Assembly (NCBI GenBank): GCA_024036415.1
Contig: JAMWET010007208.1
Location: 732,501 to 796,500 of the forward strand
Reading direction: 5' to 3'
Origin: Prochilodus magdalenae
Lineage: Eukaryota > Chordata > Actinopteri > Characiformes > Prochilodontidae
Length of the DNA stretch: 64,000 nucleotides
In this document: one piece after another, positions 22,441 through 34,125 of the stretch
Layout of the letters: each line of letters begins with the position of its first letter
How positions within the stretch are numbered: position 1 is the stretch's first letter
Notes under the pieces: model-generated
What the model was told of the DNA's origin: nothing
The model's input: the letters and a program-made list of their open reading frames with translations, nothing else
Database searches by the model: none
Translations under genes and position numbers: made by a program

Positions 22441-24112
22441 GTATGGTGGCTGACACCATATTGAAAGACATGGTGTCGAGTCACCCCCTTCTGTACATGT
22501 AGCTCAACAATATAGCCCATATAGTCTAAACTGAATCATAATTTATTTTCCTGGAAATCTTTATTTTCCTTCCTTCCATTGCAATCCTGCACGTCCCTCT
22601 GGGTGCACCTACTCTTTTGGTGATGAGTGTATATGTAATAGCTTTGTCTCTGATCTGTTTGGAGAGCTTAATGTTGCTTGCTTAATGGTGTAGCAGATGA
22701 GTGTTGGGTCTATTAAATAATGGCTAAGTAAAAAATCCACTGGAGTCAAGTTTGCAATCCAAGGGTGGTGAATACACTGTATATAAGTAGTGCTACTCAA
22801 ACTCAAGATGCTTTTAAATGATAACCAATGAAATATGGCTCACCATTCTTGCTTGTTTCATGCTTGCATGCTCTACTGAATAAGTCATAGATGGTTTCAC
22901 TGCATTCATGGTATCAGTGGAGCTGCCCTAAGGGCAGGCATAGGAAACTTGGGACTTATCAGGCGGGTATTATGATGCAGAGCAGCCCACCCAAAACTTC
23001 ATTACTCCTGCTACACACACACAGCATTGGCCTGCAACCTCCGTTTTATGGGGGATAAAATAATCTCAGTGTTTAGTCTAGAGTGCAGGAGATTATGACA
23101 TGCTTGAAGTGTGCTAAGGGCAAGATCACAAGCACGAGAACCACCCACAGAGCTTTCTTCATATCATAAGCTATCTTCAGAACATAATACAAATGAGCAA
23201 ATGACCTATTCTGTAGATCATTGGTTTTCTAGAGTGATAGTAAAACAATGTAAAGCATGTCATTCGTAATGAATTCCTCCATCCTGGATAAATATGTGCA
23301 AACATAGTCCTTCAAAAGATCCATCATAGATCCTCCAGCTGTGACACAGCCACCATATCTCAGAGTAAGAAAGACAGGTATAAGCTAAGAAAGCAAACAG
23401 CAGTGAGAACAGAGCCTTATCGCACTGTGATAAAAACATCAGAATGGCTGCGGTGATAAAGATCTCCTCTGCTCTTCATAAAATGGGACCATGATGACAG
23501 GAAATAGGTTTTGTTAGCGTGAAAGACCTGGGTCTTTATAAAAGATCTGAGGTTTGGATCTCTTACAGTCAGTTTGAGCCCTATTTGAATTGATTTTGCA
23601 GATAACTAACACCATCTTACAGGAAGCAGGCTGTGTCTGCTGTTCTCAGACTGTTCTAGTTGCTTAGACACAGCTGATCCATTACCTTGGTTGGTATTCG
23701 TCAATGCGCTCAAGTCACTACCAACAGTTAAAAAAAACGCACTGGGTTTGCAAGATACTATCAGTTATATATACAATGCTCACAATCATTAACCGCACAG
23801 ATAAACCCAGTGTACAAGCTTTTGGACAACTACAGCTCTGTAGAGCTACAGAAAGAGTCTTTTCACATTAAGCTTTGAAGCCGAACAAAGTAGGCCAGAA
23901 ACTGGCAGTGCTTAGAGGATTGCACCAACCATGTAGTTGAGTTATCCAAGGTAAAACATTCCTCCAGTGAAAGATGAAGTCCCTTCCTTCATTAATTAGT
24001 CTGACACTGATGTTTAGTCAAATGTCCATTAGCTAGAACCAAGTTCTGTGCAACAGGTCAAAACCAGCTCAAAACAAAGTGACCCCTGTATCCTGATTGC
24101 TGAGCTTGCTTC
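22441..24112. other. Intergenic sequence without recognised features
   Basis: About 1.7 kb with no recognised gene or repeat. Confidence 0.35.
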
Positions 24113-24660
24113 ACTATTAGTGTCATTAAACCTGCAGAATTAGCCTGCGCAGACAAACACCCCATCACAGAGTTTAGTGAACAGTGAATTAAACCTGATT
24201 ACTGTAAGACTCTCCTTACTGGGGTTCCTAAGAAAATCGTCTGTCCGCTGCAACTCAGAACGCAGCAGCTCGGATCCTAACAGACCCTTACCCCAGAACT
24301 CATATCACTCCTCCTCTGAAACAGCTGCGCTGGCTGACTGTATCTAGTACAACAGACTTTAATGTTCTGATGCTGGTCTATAAGGCTCTGAATAATCTAG
24401 CACCTGCTTAAATCATAGGATGTCTCTCTGTTTATGTTCCAGCTTGTGATCTTAGATCTGCAGATGCTGGCTTTCTGCAAATACCTTCTGTAAAATACAG
24501 GAAACATGAAGAGACACTTTCAGGTGTTATACTTCTAAACTGTGGAATTCAATTCCAGCTCCTATTAGACAGTCGAGCTCAGTGCTGATATTTAAGAAAC
24601 ACTTAGAAAACATATCTCTTTAACTCAGCATTTAGTTAAAACTACATTAACATGGTATTT
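24113..24660 (+). mobile_element. Internally deleted LINE copy 1
   Basis: Positions 24113-24198 match the 5' start of LINE copy 2 (24965-25065: GTCATTAAACCTGCAGAATT, CAAACACCCCATCACAGAG). At about 24199 the sequence jumps to the 3' part of the same LINE, matching 27260-27730 with over 90% identity by eye. The 3' part encodes a decayed RT C-terminus and ends in the same TTAACATGGTATTTAAGTGT and GT tract. The endonuclease and most of the RT are absent. Confidence 0.85.
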
Positions 24661-24662
24661 AA

Positions 24663-24711
<49 letters not shown>

Positions 24712-24715
24712 TACA

Positions 24716-24764
<49 letters not shown>

Positions 24765-24768
24765 TACA

Positions 24769-24802
<34 letters not shown>

Positions 24803-24895
24803 TTGTACAGTATGTGTGTGTGTGTGTGTGTGTGTGTGTATTTGTACAGTATGTGTGTGTGTGTGTATATGTGTATGTATATATACATGTTGGGA
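24661..24895. repeat. (GT)n microsatellite with interruptions
   Basis: GT repeats broken four times by TTTGTACAGTATG-like spacers, forming a higher-order tandem array. It lies at the 3' end of LINE copy 1, like the shorter tract after LINE copy 2. Confidence 0.97.
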
Positions 24896-24954
24896 TGATG
24901 TCAAGGTGCCAGACACATCACTAGACTCCTACACTTAGGTAATGTTCAATCAAT

Positions 24955-27730
24955 GTCAGTGGCTTCGCTATTAGTGTCATTAAACCTGCAGAATTAGAAC
25001 ATCAAAGCAAAGCCTGCGCAGACAAACACCCCATCACAGAGTGAACAGTGAATTAAACCTGGCCTTACTTAACGATAGGTCACCAAGCACTTCTGTTTAG
25101 AGATCTTCTTAAAGAGCAGAAGCTTGATTTTATGTTTCCATCAGAAACCTGGTTGGATAGAAATGGCACAGCAACGTTACTTGAAGCTGCGTTAAGGCGG
25201 GGCAGGAGAGGAGGAGGCGTGGCCTGCATATATAATAGTAACTTTAACTGTAAAAATGCCACTGTTGGTGAATTCATGTCTTTCGAGTATGTTCAGTCAG
25301 CCTCTTTAGTGATGCTCCTCACTAATTTACTGGCCTCCACGATGAAGTGGCACTTTTTTAGTATTTTAGTATTTGCAGAATTATTATCAGCTGCATCCAC
25401 AAGTTATGATAAGATTCCCCTCGCTGAGGATTTGCACACTGATAATCCATCAGATAGTTATGCATTAGAGTTTACCAGAGTACTAGAAACATTTGACTTG
25501 AAGCAGCATGCGGGCAGCTCCACCCACAAACTAGGTCACATCCTAGATTTAGTAATCACTAAAGGGTTAAAAACAAACTTGTCCCTCCTATCTGATGTCT
25601 TTCTTTCAGACCGTCTCTGGGTATCCTTTCAGGTCAGTGTAGATGTAAAGAGGAAAGCGCCTGAAAGATCCTTCTTTAAAAAATGTTACGTTGACTCATG
25701 AGTTTAGATAGCAGTGCACCAAATACAGATCTGACCTCCTCATGTACTGATCTGGCCTTGGATCTAAACTCTAGATTAAAGGAAGCTCCTGATAGCGTCA
25801 CTCCAGTAAATGGAAGAAAAATTCACATATTCTAAAAATCCATTGAGATAAATGAGGAAATACACCAGCTTAAAAGAATTTGTCATCAATCGGAGCGCTT
25901 ATGGAGGAAAACCAAACTGCAGGTCCATTATGATATTCTCAGGGAGTAGATCTCCACCTACAACACTGCCATGTCTCTGGTGTAATTAACCAATTAACGA
26001 ACACAAAGATAATACCACAGTAATTTTCTCCATCACAGAACGACTAACAAGTCCTAATGTTCTGCTAACGGGTCTTATGAGGACTTATCTTCTGAAAGAG
26101 TTTGCAATTCATTTTCAAAATGAGATAGCACTGATAAGACTGGAGCAAGCTGGAGCAAATACCGCAAACCTTCCTGATAAGCCACCTACGTCAGTAATGA
26201 CATCTTCTCTATTATCAGGTATCAGGATCGTACAGCTGTTATAAACACACTAGGCTCATCCACATGTGATCTTGATCCTGTTCCTGCTTCATTCTTTAAG
26301 ATGGTGTCTGACTGTGTTCAGAATGACGTCTTAACCATTGTCAACACTTCTCTGTCTACAGGGGTTTCTCCAGACGCTTGGTGAAGCCTCTGCTAGAGGA
26401 TCCAACTGTTCTAAATCATGTTAGACTCATTTCAAACCTTCCATTCTTCATTAAAGTCAGTAAAGTTGTTTTTAAGCAATTAAATGCTTATCTAATATCC
26501 AACAAGTCATAAAGACGTTTCAGTCAGGCTTTCGTTTAAAGCATAGTACTGAGACAGCATTACTTTGTGTTGTCAGTGACCTCAGGCTCAGCACCGATGT
26601 ACAGAATCCTTCTGTTCTGTTCTTATTGGACCTTAGTGAAGCCTTTAATACTGTGGATTACAAAGATTCTAACCCACTTTCTTGAACACCGGGTCGGCCT
26701 CTCTGGCCCAGTCTTAGACTGGTTTAAATCATATTTAACGAGCAGGCTGTTCCTGGTTTCACTGGGAACTCACTCAACTAAGAATGTAGTATTCATTGTG
26801 GAGTACCACAGGGGTCCGTTTCAGGGCCTCTGCTTTTCTCTTTGTACATGTTCCCTCTGGGTGAGGTCAAACATGATGTTAACTGTCATAGCTACGCTGA
26901 TGACACACAGTTATGCATCTCAATTCATTTGGATAATCTAGACTCGGTAGGAAGACGTAGAAGCTGTGTGTCAGATTATTAGTGGATGTCAAAGAAACTA
27001 AATGAAGAAAAAACTGAAATACTGATTATCGGTACTAAAACTCAGAGAACAATGCATTATGACTAACTCGGTTCTTTAGCTACTAATATAGAACCTGAAT
27101 TACAAAACCTGGGCGTGATCTTAATCTCTGAGCTCAGTTTTATCCCGCATGTCACTAAAATAGCTTTTTATCATTTAAGACATACTGTATCGCTACACTT
27201 CTGCCTTTCTGTCTCAGAGCCACACAGAGAAACTTGTCCATGCTTTTGTTACAGGCAGAATTGATTACAGTAAGACTCTCCTCACTGGGGTTCCTAAGAA
27301 AACCGTCTGTCCCCTGCAACTCGTACAGAACGCAGCAGCTCAGATCCTAACAGACCCTAACCCCAGAACTCATATCACTCCTGTTCTGAAACAGCTGCAC
27401 TGGCTGCCTGTATCTAGTACAGCAGACTTTAAAGTCCTCTTGCTGGTCTATTAGGATCTGAATAATCTAGCACCTGCTTATATTACAGACTGTCTCTCTG
27501 TTTATGTTCCAGCTTGTGATCTTAGATCTGCAGATGCTGGCTTTCTGCAAATACCTTCTGTAAAATACAGGAAACATGAAGAGACACTTTCAGGTGTTAT
27601 ACTTCTAAACTGTGGAATTCAATTCCAGCTCCTATTAGACAGTCGAGCTCAGTGCTGATATTTAAGAAACACTTAGAAAACATATCTCTTTAACTCAGCA
27701 TTTAGTTAAAACTACATTAACATGGTATTT

Positions 27731-27735
<5 letters not shown>
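24955..27735 (+). mobile_element. Jockey-superfamily LINE (CR1/L2/Rex-like), copy 2, broken
   Basis: The endonuclease domain starts near 25117 with FMFPSETWLDRNGTATLLEA, then GRRGGGVACIYNSNF. It continues to THKLGHILDLVITKGLKTN near 25529. The SDH-type catalytic motif reads SDR near 25607, so a key residue is changed. The RT follows from about 26280: PSVLFLLDLSEAFNTVDY near 26606 and YADD at 26893-26904. The C-terminal HITPVLKQLHWLPVS lies near 27370-27415. Several stops and frameshifts (for example near 26685 and 26800) leave it non-functional. It ends in a GT tract like copy 1. Confidence 0.9.
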
Positions 27736-27772
<37 letters not shown>

Positions 27773-27836
27773 ATTTGTACAGTATGTGTGTTTGTGTATT
27801 TATATGTGTATGTATGTATGTATATGTGTACATGTT
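27736..27836. repeat. (GT)n / GTAT microsatellite
   Basis: GT tract followed by TATGTATGTATG-type repeats at the 3' end of LINE copy 2. It ends ACATGTTGGGATGAT, the same motif that ends the tract after copy 1. Confidence 0.95.
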
Positions 27837-27849
27837 GGGATGATCATTT

Positions 27850-28500
27850 ATCAAGAGTCTTTGTGTGGAGTCTTTGTGTAGAGTCTTTGTGTAGAGTCTT
27901 TGTGTAGTGTTTTTGTGTAGCGTCTTTGTGTCGACTCTTTGTGTAGCGTCTTTGTGTCTTGTGTAGCATCTTTGTGTAGCGTCGTTGTGTAGTGTCTTTG
28001 TGTCGACTCTTTGTGTAGCGTCTTTGTGTGGAGTCTTTGTGTAGCGTCTTTGTGTTGACTCTTTGTGTAGCGCCTTTGTGTAGCGTCTTTGTATCGACTC
28101 TTTGTGTCGACTCTTTGTGTAGCGTCTTTGTGTCTTGTGTAGCATCTTTGTGTAGCGTCGTTGTGTAGCGTCTTTGTGTCGACTCTTTGTGTAGCGTCTT
28201 TGTGTAGCGTCTTTGTGTCGACTCTTTGTGTAGCGTCTTTGTGTCGACTCTTTGTGTAGCGTCTTTGTGTAGCGTCTTTGTGTCGACTCTTTGTGTCGAC
28301 TCTTTGTGTAGCGTCTTTGTGTAGCGTCTTTGTGTAGCGTCTTTGTGTCGACTCTTTGTTTCGACTCTTTGTGTAGCGTCTTTGTGTAGAGTCTTTGTGA
28401 AGCGTCTTTGTGTAGCGTCTTTGTGTCGACTCTTTGTTTCGACTCTTTGTGTAGTGCCTTTGTTTCGACTCTTTGTGTCGAGTCTTTGTGTCGAGTCTTG
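27850..28500. repeat. 13-bp minisatellite, about 50 copies
   Basis: Alternating 13-mers TCTTTGTGTAGCG and TCTTTGTGTCGAC fill about 650 bp just beyond the GT tail of LINE copy 2. The minus strand is open for 231 codons because no 13-mer variant creates a stop in that frame. The 13-residue periodic KDATQRVDTKTLH-type sequence reflects the DNA repeat, not a known protein. Confidence 0.95.
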
Positions 28501-28859
28501 TAATGTATATGATTCTGATGTATGAACTCAGGGTATGCTGTCCCATGATCCTTCAGGTAACCCTCAGTAATGGTATGGTCTGTGTAGTGGGAGGGGCTTA
28601 TGGGGTATGAAGGGGCATGAGAGAAAATGGTGGACAGTTAGGGTGCACACCCTATACGAGGTACCATTATAGGTTGACAGGAACCTACTCTTATTTTGTT
28701 TTATGTTAAATATGTTTTACCTCAAATAAATTCTGGAAGTTTATTGGACCGTCTCTGAATTCCTTGTGGCTGCCTCGTTATATCGATGACTCACGTCTAC
28801 ACCACCACACACGTATATGTTTATACTGTATGTGTGTAGTAGTAGTAGTATTCCCATAA

Positions 28860-28980
28860 CTGATGTCAACTGTCTGCGAAGTGCTTTGAGCTGCCAATGG
28901 TATGAAAGGTGCACTATAAATAAACATCTATTATTATTATTGTTGTTGTTGTTGTTAATAATAATAATAATATTGATTCA
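28860..28980. repeat. LINE/SINE-like 3' tail with trinucleotide microsatellites
   Basis: AAGTGCTTTGAGCTGCCAAT followed by GCACTATAAATAAAC resembles the 3' tail of fish non-LTR elements. It runs into ATT, GTT and AAT trinucleotide repeats. Confidence 0.5.
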
Positions 28981-29706
28981 GCTGGCCTTCTAAAGGTACA
29001 CTGTAGCAAGAGAGCTAATTTCAGAGCATTGGTCGGCCGCTTAGGTGCCATTTTGGATAGCTGGTCTGACCTTCAGTCTCCTTCAGGCTAACCTGTGAGA
29101 CAGGCACATTAAGAGCACCAGCTAATGATCTAAAACTTTAGCTATAGAGATTTATGATCACATGCCACCTTATGTGCAAAGCTAGATCATTACAGCCAGA
29201 GACCAGTTCATCAGGGCTGGTTCATCTATGTGGAGGAGTTTGGGAGTAGTTGGTAGCGTCTCGGTACACATGTGTTACCAATTCTGCAGTGACCAAAGTT
29301 GTGGTTGGGTGAGCTGGCAGGATTGCTCTCAAGGCCAGCCATAACCTCAGACACACAGGCGGTGGCGCACACCAAACATTTGACTGGCCAGGACATCTGT
29401 CTGGGGGGGTACAGTGAGCTGGACATTGCAGGCATCTGCTTTCACATGTACTGTGTGTGCCAGATGAAAAAGTGCAGCTCAGACAGCGAACAGATGGTAG
29501 CTAAGGTGGGGAGACTATTGCCACATTTCCATTAACATTATCATCAAGGGGGTTTATGTACTGCTCTGTTGCGCACAGGGTTCACAGTCATAGTGAAGGT
29601 TGCCGTGGGTTGTGTAGTGCTGGAAGGTGTCACGTTTTTTTACAAACTGGTGCCAGATAGGATGTAACCTACTTCACTGACCCCCAGCACAGCACCATGT
29701 ACGTTT
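28981..29706. other. Intergenic sequence without recognised features
   Basis: No supported gene; a 78-codon frame at 29299-29535 shows no known domain. Confidence 0.35.
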
Positions 29707-29925
29707 TTAGGCCACCAGCTCATTACTGTGTCTTTCAGGCCACCCATGCAGGACCATGAGCTTATTTAGACCACCATCACAGCACTGTTTACCAACACAT
29801 GACTGTGTTTCACAAGCCACTCGTACATCATCATTATCTTTTCAGACCACCAGGGCAACACTGGGGGCCAGTACATCACAGTGTTTTACAGGCCACTCAT
29901 GCAGCACAAGCTGTTCAGACCACTG
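29707..29925. repeat. Degenerate tandem repeat, period about 75 bp
   Basis: Phrases (C)AGACCACCA, CACTG and TTTCAGGCCACTCATGCAG-like recur three to four times with diverged spacing of 60-75 bp. This is an old, decayed minisatellite. Confidence 0.55.
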
Positions 29926-30060
29926 TGCACTCTGTACAGAACCAGAACAACACAAGTAGCAAGTAAATCCTTCCACACATTTTGAAGGTGATCTTATTTT
30001 ATTTGCATATTATAGTTTATAGAGGTTTTGATTAACAGAATTATGTAGAATTAGATTTAA

Positions 30061-30524
30061 GTTCTAGCTGGGCTGTGACGCATGCTTGCTAAAAAATTAA
30101 ATCCACGTGACAGCGTGTGCTGGCAGTTCACCGTTGAAGGAAGCTGAAGCTGTGAAGCTGAGAAACACGGGTGAAACGATGTCTCAGAGGAAGTCTGGAG
30201 GAGCTTTAAAAGAAGACAATCCGAACTAATGAAACCTAATCCTGCTCGTCATTTAGTCAGACATCAAACACTGCTTTAAACGAGTCAGCTGACTTTCGTT
30301 TTAGACATAATGGCTGTTTGCGGTGAAGGAAAAACAGACTGAAGACGTTTGTTTTATTATAATCCATTATTTTAGATCCTAAATTAGATTATCTTTATTT
30401 AAAAATTAGTACAGTCACTTAATATGCCTCCCGATAAGCGAGAAATAATTATTTCAGTGCTGGGAATATAATAATTAGACTGTTTCAGGTTTACCATTCT
30501 TCTGTTCATCTAAAAATAATTTAA
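30061..30524 (+). repeat. Unrecognised ~470-bp dispersed repeat, copy 1
   Basis: The sequence from GTTCTAGCTGGGCTGTGACG to TTCATCTAAAAATAATTTAA is repeated in inverted orientation at 37374-37859 with clear similarity throughout (for example CAGCTTCACAGCTT / AAGCTGTGAAGCTG). No terminal inverted repeats or coding motif are evident and the class is unknown. The other copy interrupts a Tc1 transposase remnant, which argues that the unit is mobile. Confidence 0.75.
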
Positions 30525-30648
30525 TTTCATCACATGCCACGTCTAGTGCTCAAAAATATGTCCCTGTGACATCAGATCTGAAACGTATGCAAATTGATTT
30601 ACTGATTACTAGATAATGTACATGGAGAAAAAAACATGAACGAATAGT

Positions 30649-30871
30649 CGGTTGGTGTAGCTCAGCGGTTAACACCACTATCCACCAAAAAGCTAACACT
30701 ACATGTGGGAGATGGGGGTTCAAATCCCCGTCTTGGTAGCAAATGCTGAGCTACACCAATAAGAGTCCTTGGGCAAGACTCCTAACACTGAAGTAGCATA
30801 CCTGTTACACGTATAACCTTGTAAGTCGCTCTGGATAAGAGCTAAATGCCATAAATGTAATGTAAATGTAG
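30649..30871 (+). mobile_element. tRNA-derived SINE, copy 3
   Basis: The best-preserved copy: A box in GTCGGTTGGTGTAGCTCAGC near 30648-30667, B box GGGGTTCAAATCCCCG near 30715-30730, and tail AACCTTGTAAGTCGCTCTGG. It ends with a TAAATGTAATGTAAATG repeat, typical of SINE 3' ends. Confidence 0.88.
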
Positions 30872-31099
30872 TCGAATCGTCGGCCAGGACGGGCGAATCT
30901 GATTTGAGTGGCAAAATTCTGAGTCGGGTACAGCCCTAAAATTATGTAACTTTATACAAAAACAAAGCATTATCAAACAGACTACCGCTAAGCTAATGTA
31001 ATTCAAATGTGCTTCATTATTATTGCCTCAAACAAACAAACAAAATTTTTTTTTTTTTGGTGAGGACATTAAACGGTTATAGAACTATGTGAAAGGATG

Positions 31100-31600
31100 T
31101 ATTCTGTAGACATGGAAAAGATGAATCATCCAGAACTACACAGAAAAGGAGCTAAATAGGCTGGAATTGGGTTCAGGGCTATCCAACACATTATTAAAGT
31201 CCTGAAACACGATGAATCATCAAGTGTGGAAGAAATGTGGTCAGACACAATTCTTGAATCAGAGATCGGTTAAATCCTTGGTTTAATTTAATGGACAACA
31301 AATGGACAGTGGAGCCCACAACGGTATTTAACAGGGAAACTATGGTGGAGCATTTCCATATGTATAGAACTCACAGGACTGGAACTAAACAGCTGTGTGG
31401 GCATAAGCCAAACCACTTGACATAAATACTTTGCTAGGGAGCATAAAGATTAGACTCCAGAGCAATGGTACAAGGCCATATGATCTGATAAGTCCCGTCC
31501 AGATAAGTCTATCACAGAGTCAGGTACTGTCCAAGCCTCTGAAGGCAGTGTTATGATCTGAGGGTGCAGGTGAGTTGGTCAGGTGGATGCTCATATGTAA
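31100..31600 (+). pseudogene. Decayed Tc1-like transposon remnant
   Basis: Scattered phrases such as AGAAATGTGGTCAGACACAA (near 31228, echoed at 34656) and a frame reading SEGSVMI-stop-GCR near 31540-31570 resemble the WSDESK...GSVMVWGC region of Tc1-like transposases. Many stops; boundaries are uncertain. Confidence 0.4.
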
Positions 31601-31873
31601 CGGTGTATAATAGTTGTATTTAAGATAATTATGAAATTTCTGCTAAATGGGTTTTGCACCACCTACTGGTCGGTCAGCGTATTGTGACTCTAATATATAT
31701 AGGTGTTTCGGGGCAGCCTCGGCCGTGGTAAGTACAGCTCCGTCAGTTCCGCTAAATAAAACAATAAATAACTCCAGTATATCGAGTTAGGCTTCTCTAA
31801 AATGCTCAATTTAAAGAGTTATAAATTCGAAGCTGAACTGTAATTATGCTAACAGTAGCCTGTTTCTCTAGTT

Positions 31874-31932
31874 ATATGCTGACCGAGGCACGTACAAAGG
31901 CTGACACTGTGGTTGCCATGCCCATCACAGGT
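31874..31932 (+). repeat. Direct repeat, left copy
   Basis: TATGCTGACCGAGGCACGTA continuing to GGTTGCCATGCCC is repeated with few changes at 32320-32380. The two 59-61-bp copies are about 447 bp apart. Function unknown. Confidence 0.75.
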
Positions 31933-32319
31933 ATGTTTTTATTTCAGTTATAATGTATAGAGAGCAGTATTAGTAGGCAGAGCCGTGCTAGCTAGTTTAG
32001 CTAGCTTGTTCTTAGCTCCAACATGTGGTCTGGTTGCTATATTTTCATTCACCACCAGAGGGCATTAATTAATGGTTTGGTTTTATTTGTTTACCATTAA
32101 GTAAAAAAAGGGATGTTGTAGTGAGAAATGTTTAAGGTTCACATTGTCTGATGTAAATCTGGACATGTATAGATCTGATAACACAAGCACTTTTACCACT
32201 ACATGACCAAAGCACTTTGTAAAGGTACCTGAAGTACTGTGTGTCCTGTGGCATTGGTTTACTTTGGAAATATTTAGACCAGTGAATTCCTGGGGGTAGA
32301 GTGTTTGCAGGCTGCCGTG

Positions 32320-32380
32320 GTATATGCTGACTGAGGCACGTACAAAGGCTGGCGCTGTGGTTGCCATACCCGTTGCAGGT
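32320..32380 (+). repeat. Direct repeat, right copy
   Basis: Counterpart of 31874-31932 (TATGCTGACTGAGGCACGTA). The intervening 390 bp may be an insertion, with these copies as duplicated flank, or the pair may be part of one larger element. Confidence 0.75.
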
Positions 32381-32599
32381 GGCTAATAAAAACTGCATCA
32401 TCCCAGCTGTGTAAGGATCATTGGTCGGGACAGGAAACAGCAAAGCGAACGAGAGGTCACACATAACCATTATGTGGTAATAAAATGAAGTCAGCTTTTG
32501 GTCCACCATTTTTCCCCAGATGGGACATGCATATACCAGGACGAGAGGGGGTCAGGATGCACGAGAAACCATTTGCACACATGAAATGGTCATAACTGA

Positions 32600-32963
32600 G
32601 CCCTGACATGAACCCCTTTGAAAGTGATGTGCTAGGGATGTGCTAGAGCAGGGGTTCTCGACCTGTTCCGCCTCAAGGCCCACCTAATAATAACTACAAA
32701 GCATGGCAGCCCACCAGGAAACTACAGTCAACAATTTTTCCAAAAACAAATTTTTCCAGCAGCTAAGTTGTCTCAAACTGAAGATGCTGAATTAACCAGC
32801 TACTGGAACACTTCTATTACATTGATATACACATATATTTACATTTATATAATCAAGAGTTAGAATTCTAATGGAATTATATATGATGCTTCCTACCAAT
32901 ACAAACCATTAGAGGGCGCTTCATGGCCCACTGCTGATCTGCGGCCGCAGGCTGAGAAAGCCT
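32600..32963 (+). mobile_element. hAT-like MITE inserted in a Tc1 remnant
   Basis: The insert spans 32648-32963. It starts CAGGGGTTCTCGACC and ends GGCTGAGAAAGCCTG, imperfect inverted ends of hAT type. Flanking 8-mers TGCTAGAG and TGGTAAAG match at six of eight positions, consistent with an old 8-bp target duplication. The left flank (32600-32647) reads as a Tc1 transposase C-terminal motif (PDMNPFES). A second copy with the same left flank is at 34870-35199. The MITE carries a CTCF-like CCATTAGAGGGCGC at 32906-32919. Confidence 0.65.
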
Positions 32964-33019
32964 GTGGTAAAGAAGGCTTTACAGAGTGGTTTAACTCTCC
33001 CATTGTCAATACATGATCT

Positions 33020-33592
33020 TGGACAAAATATGAGTGATCTGGACCCAAGTAAATGCTGTAACTTGATGTGGTCAACACACTGCCACATACTGTAATCAAT
33101 GCTAACAGAGCCCAAAAATATTGCTACTATGGCCTGGAAGTACATTTTTGGTCAAATTGAATCAATTGGAATTTTATTGCATAGGTGTCCCAGTATTTGG
33201 ATGGTTTGCCTATAGGCTTTTATTCCAACAACCGAGCACACATGATCAATTGTTTATTGATCAACAACTTTTATGAAGAGAATCAGGTGTGCTTCAGTTG
33301 TGCTTCAGCACCTTGTGGACTGAATAGCCCTGTTTATTAGCAATGCTGAAAGCCATCTCAGTTAGAGGAACTGGACTGCAGACACACTGCTAGTGACCCT
33401 AGACTCCACTTTCACATTTGGTCTTGGTGGTTCTTTCAATTTGTCTTTCTATCGTTTTCCTTATAAAGTCTATTTGTACGGACATGATTAAACTAAACAA
33501 TGACAAGCAATGTAGCGTTCACACAGAGACTCATTCATGCCTTATGCTCCAGCTGTCTTTGACTAAAGTTACGCTGTACAGAAGCACTTCTA
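33020..33592. other. Intergenic sequence, partly re-used at 35.3 kb
   Basis: No gene. The stretch 33190-33260 (CAGTATTTGGATGGTTTGCC, ACACATGATCAATTGTTTAT) reappears in pieces inside MITE copy D at 35350-35395. Confidence 0.5.
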
Positions 33593-34125
33593 CAGGGGTT
33601 GAACAATGAAACTGAAACACCTGGTTTTAGACCACAGTCATTTATTAGTATGGTGTAGGGCCTCCTTTTGCGGCCAATACAGCGTCAGTTCGTCTTGGGA
33701 ATGACATATACTGCGTCCTGCACAGTGGTCAGAGGGACTTTAAGCCATTCTTCTTGCAGGATAGTGGCCAGGTCACTACGTGATGCTGGTGGAGGTTCGT
33801 CCTTCTTGGTGGTATGCTGACATTACCCTGGATACCGTGGCTCTTGATACATCACAAAGACTTGCTGTCTTGGTCACAGATACGCCAGCAAGACGTGCAC
33901 CAACAATTTGTCCTCTTTTGAACTCTGGTATGTCACCCATAATGTTGTGTGCATTGCAGTATTTTGAGCAGAACTGTGCTCTTACCTGCTAACTGAACCT
34001 TCGCACTCTGCTCTTACTGGTGCAATGTGCAATTAATGAAGATTGGCCACCAGGCTGGTCCAATTTAGCCATGAGACCTCCCACACTAAAATGACAGGTG
34101 TTTCAGTTTCATTGTCCAACCCCTG
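33593..34125 (-). mobile_element. Internally deleted Tc1-like element (MITE), copy C
   Basis: Same structure as copy A: TA at 33591-33592 and 34126-34127, terminal inverted repeats (left one with a G-to-A change, GGGGTTGAACAATG), and the same HTH-to-C-terminus junction near 33794. At 533 bp it is essentially intact in structure and the cleanest full-length copy besides A. Confidence 0.92.

Noticed and set aside
24625..24938. Cys-Val and His-Thr repeat frames
   Set aside because: Translations of a GT/CA microsatellite.
25132..25701. 189-codon frame as a host gene
   Set aside because: It is the endonuclease domain of a LINE (SETWL, RRGGGVA, LGHILDLVITKG) with a mutated SDH motif.
27851..28546. 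231-codon open frame on the minus strand (KDATQRRYTK-type repeats)
   Set aside because: It lies wholly within a 13-bp minisatellite; the periodic protein is a by-product of stop-free 13-mers and there is no start context, domain or splice structure.
33780..33992. Recurring 70-codon plus-strand frame (MMLVEVRPSWWYAD...) at 7742, 33780 and 35588
   Set aside because: It is the antisense shadow of the Tc1 HTH coding region in the MITE copies; the meaningful frame is on the minus strand.
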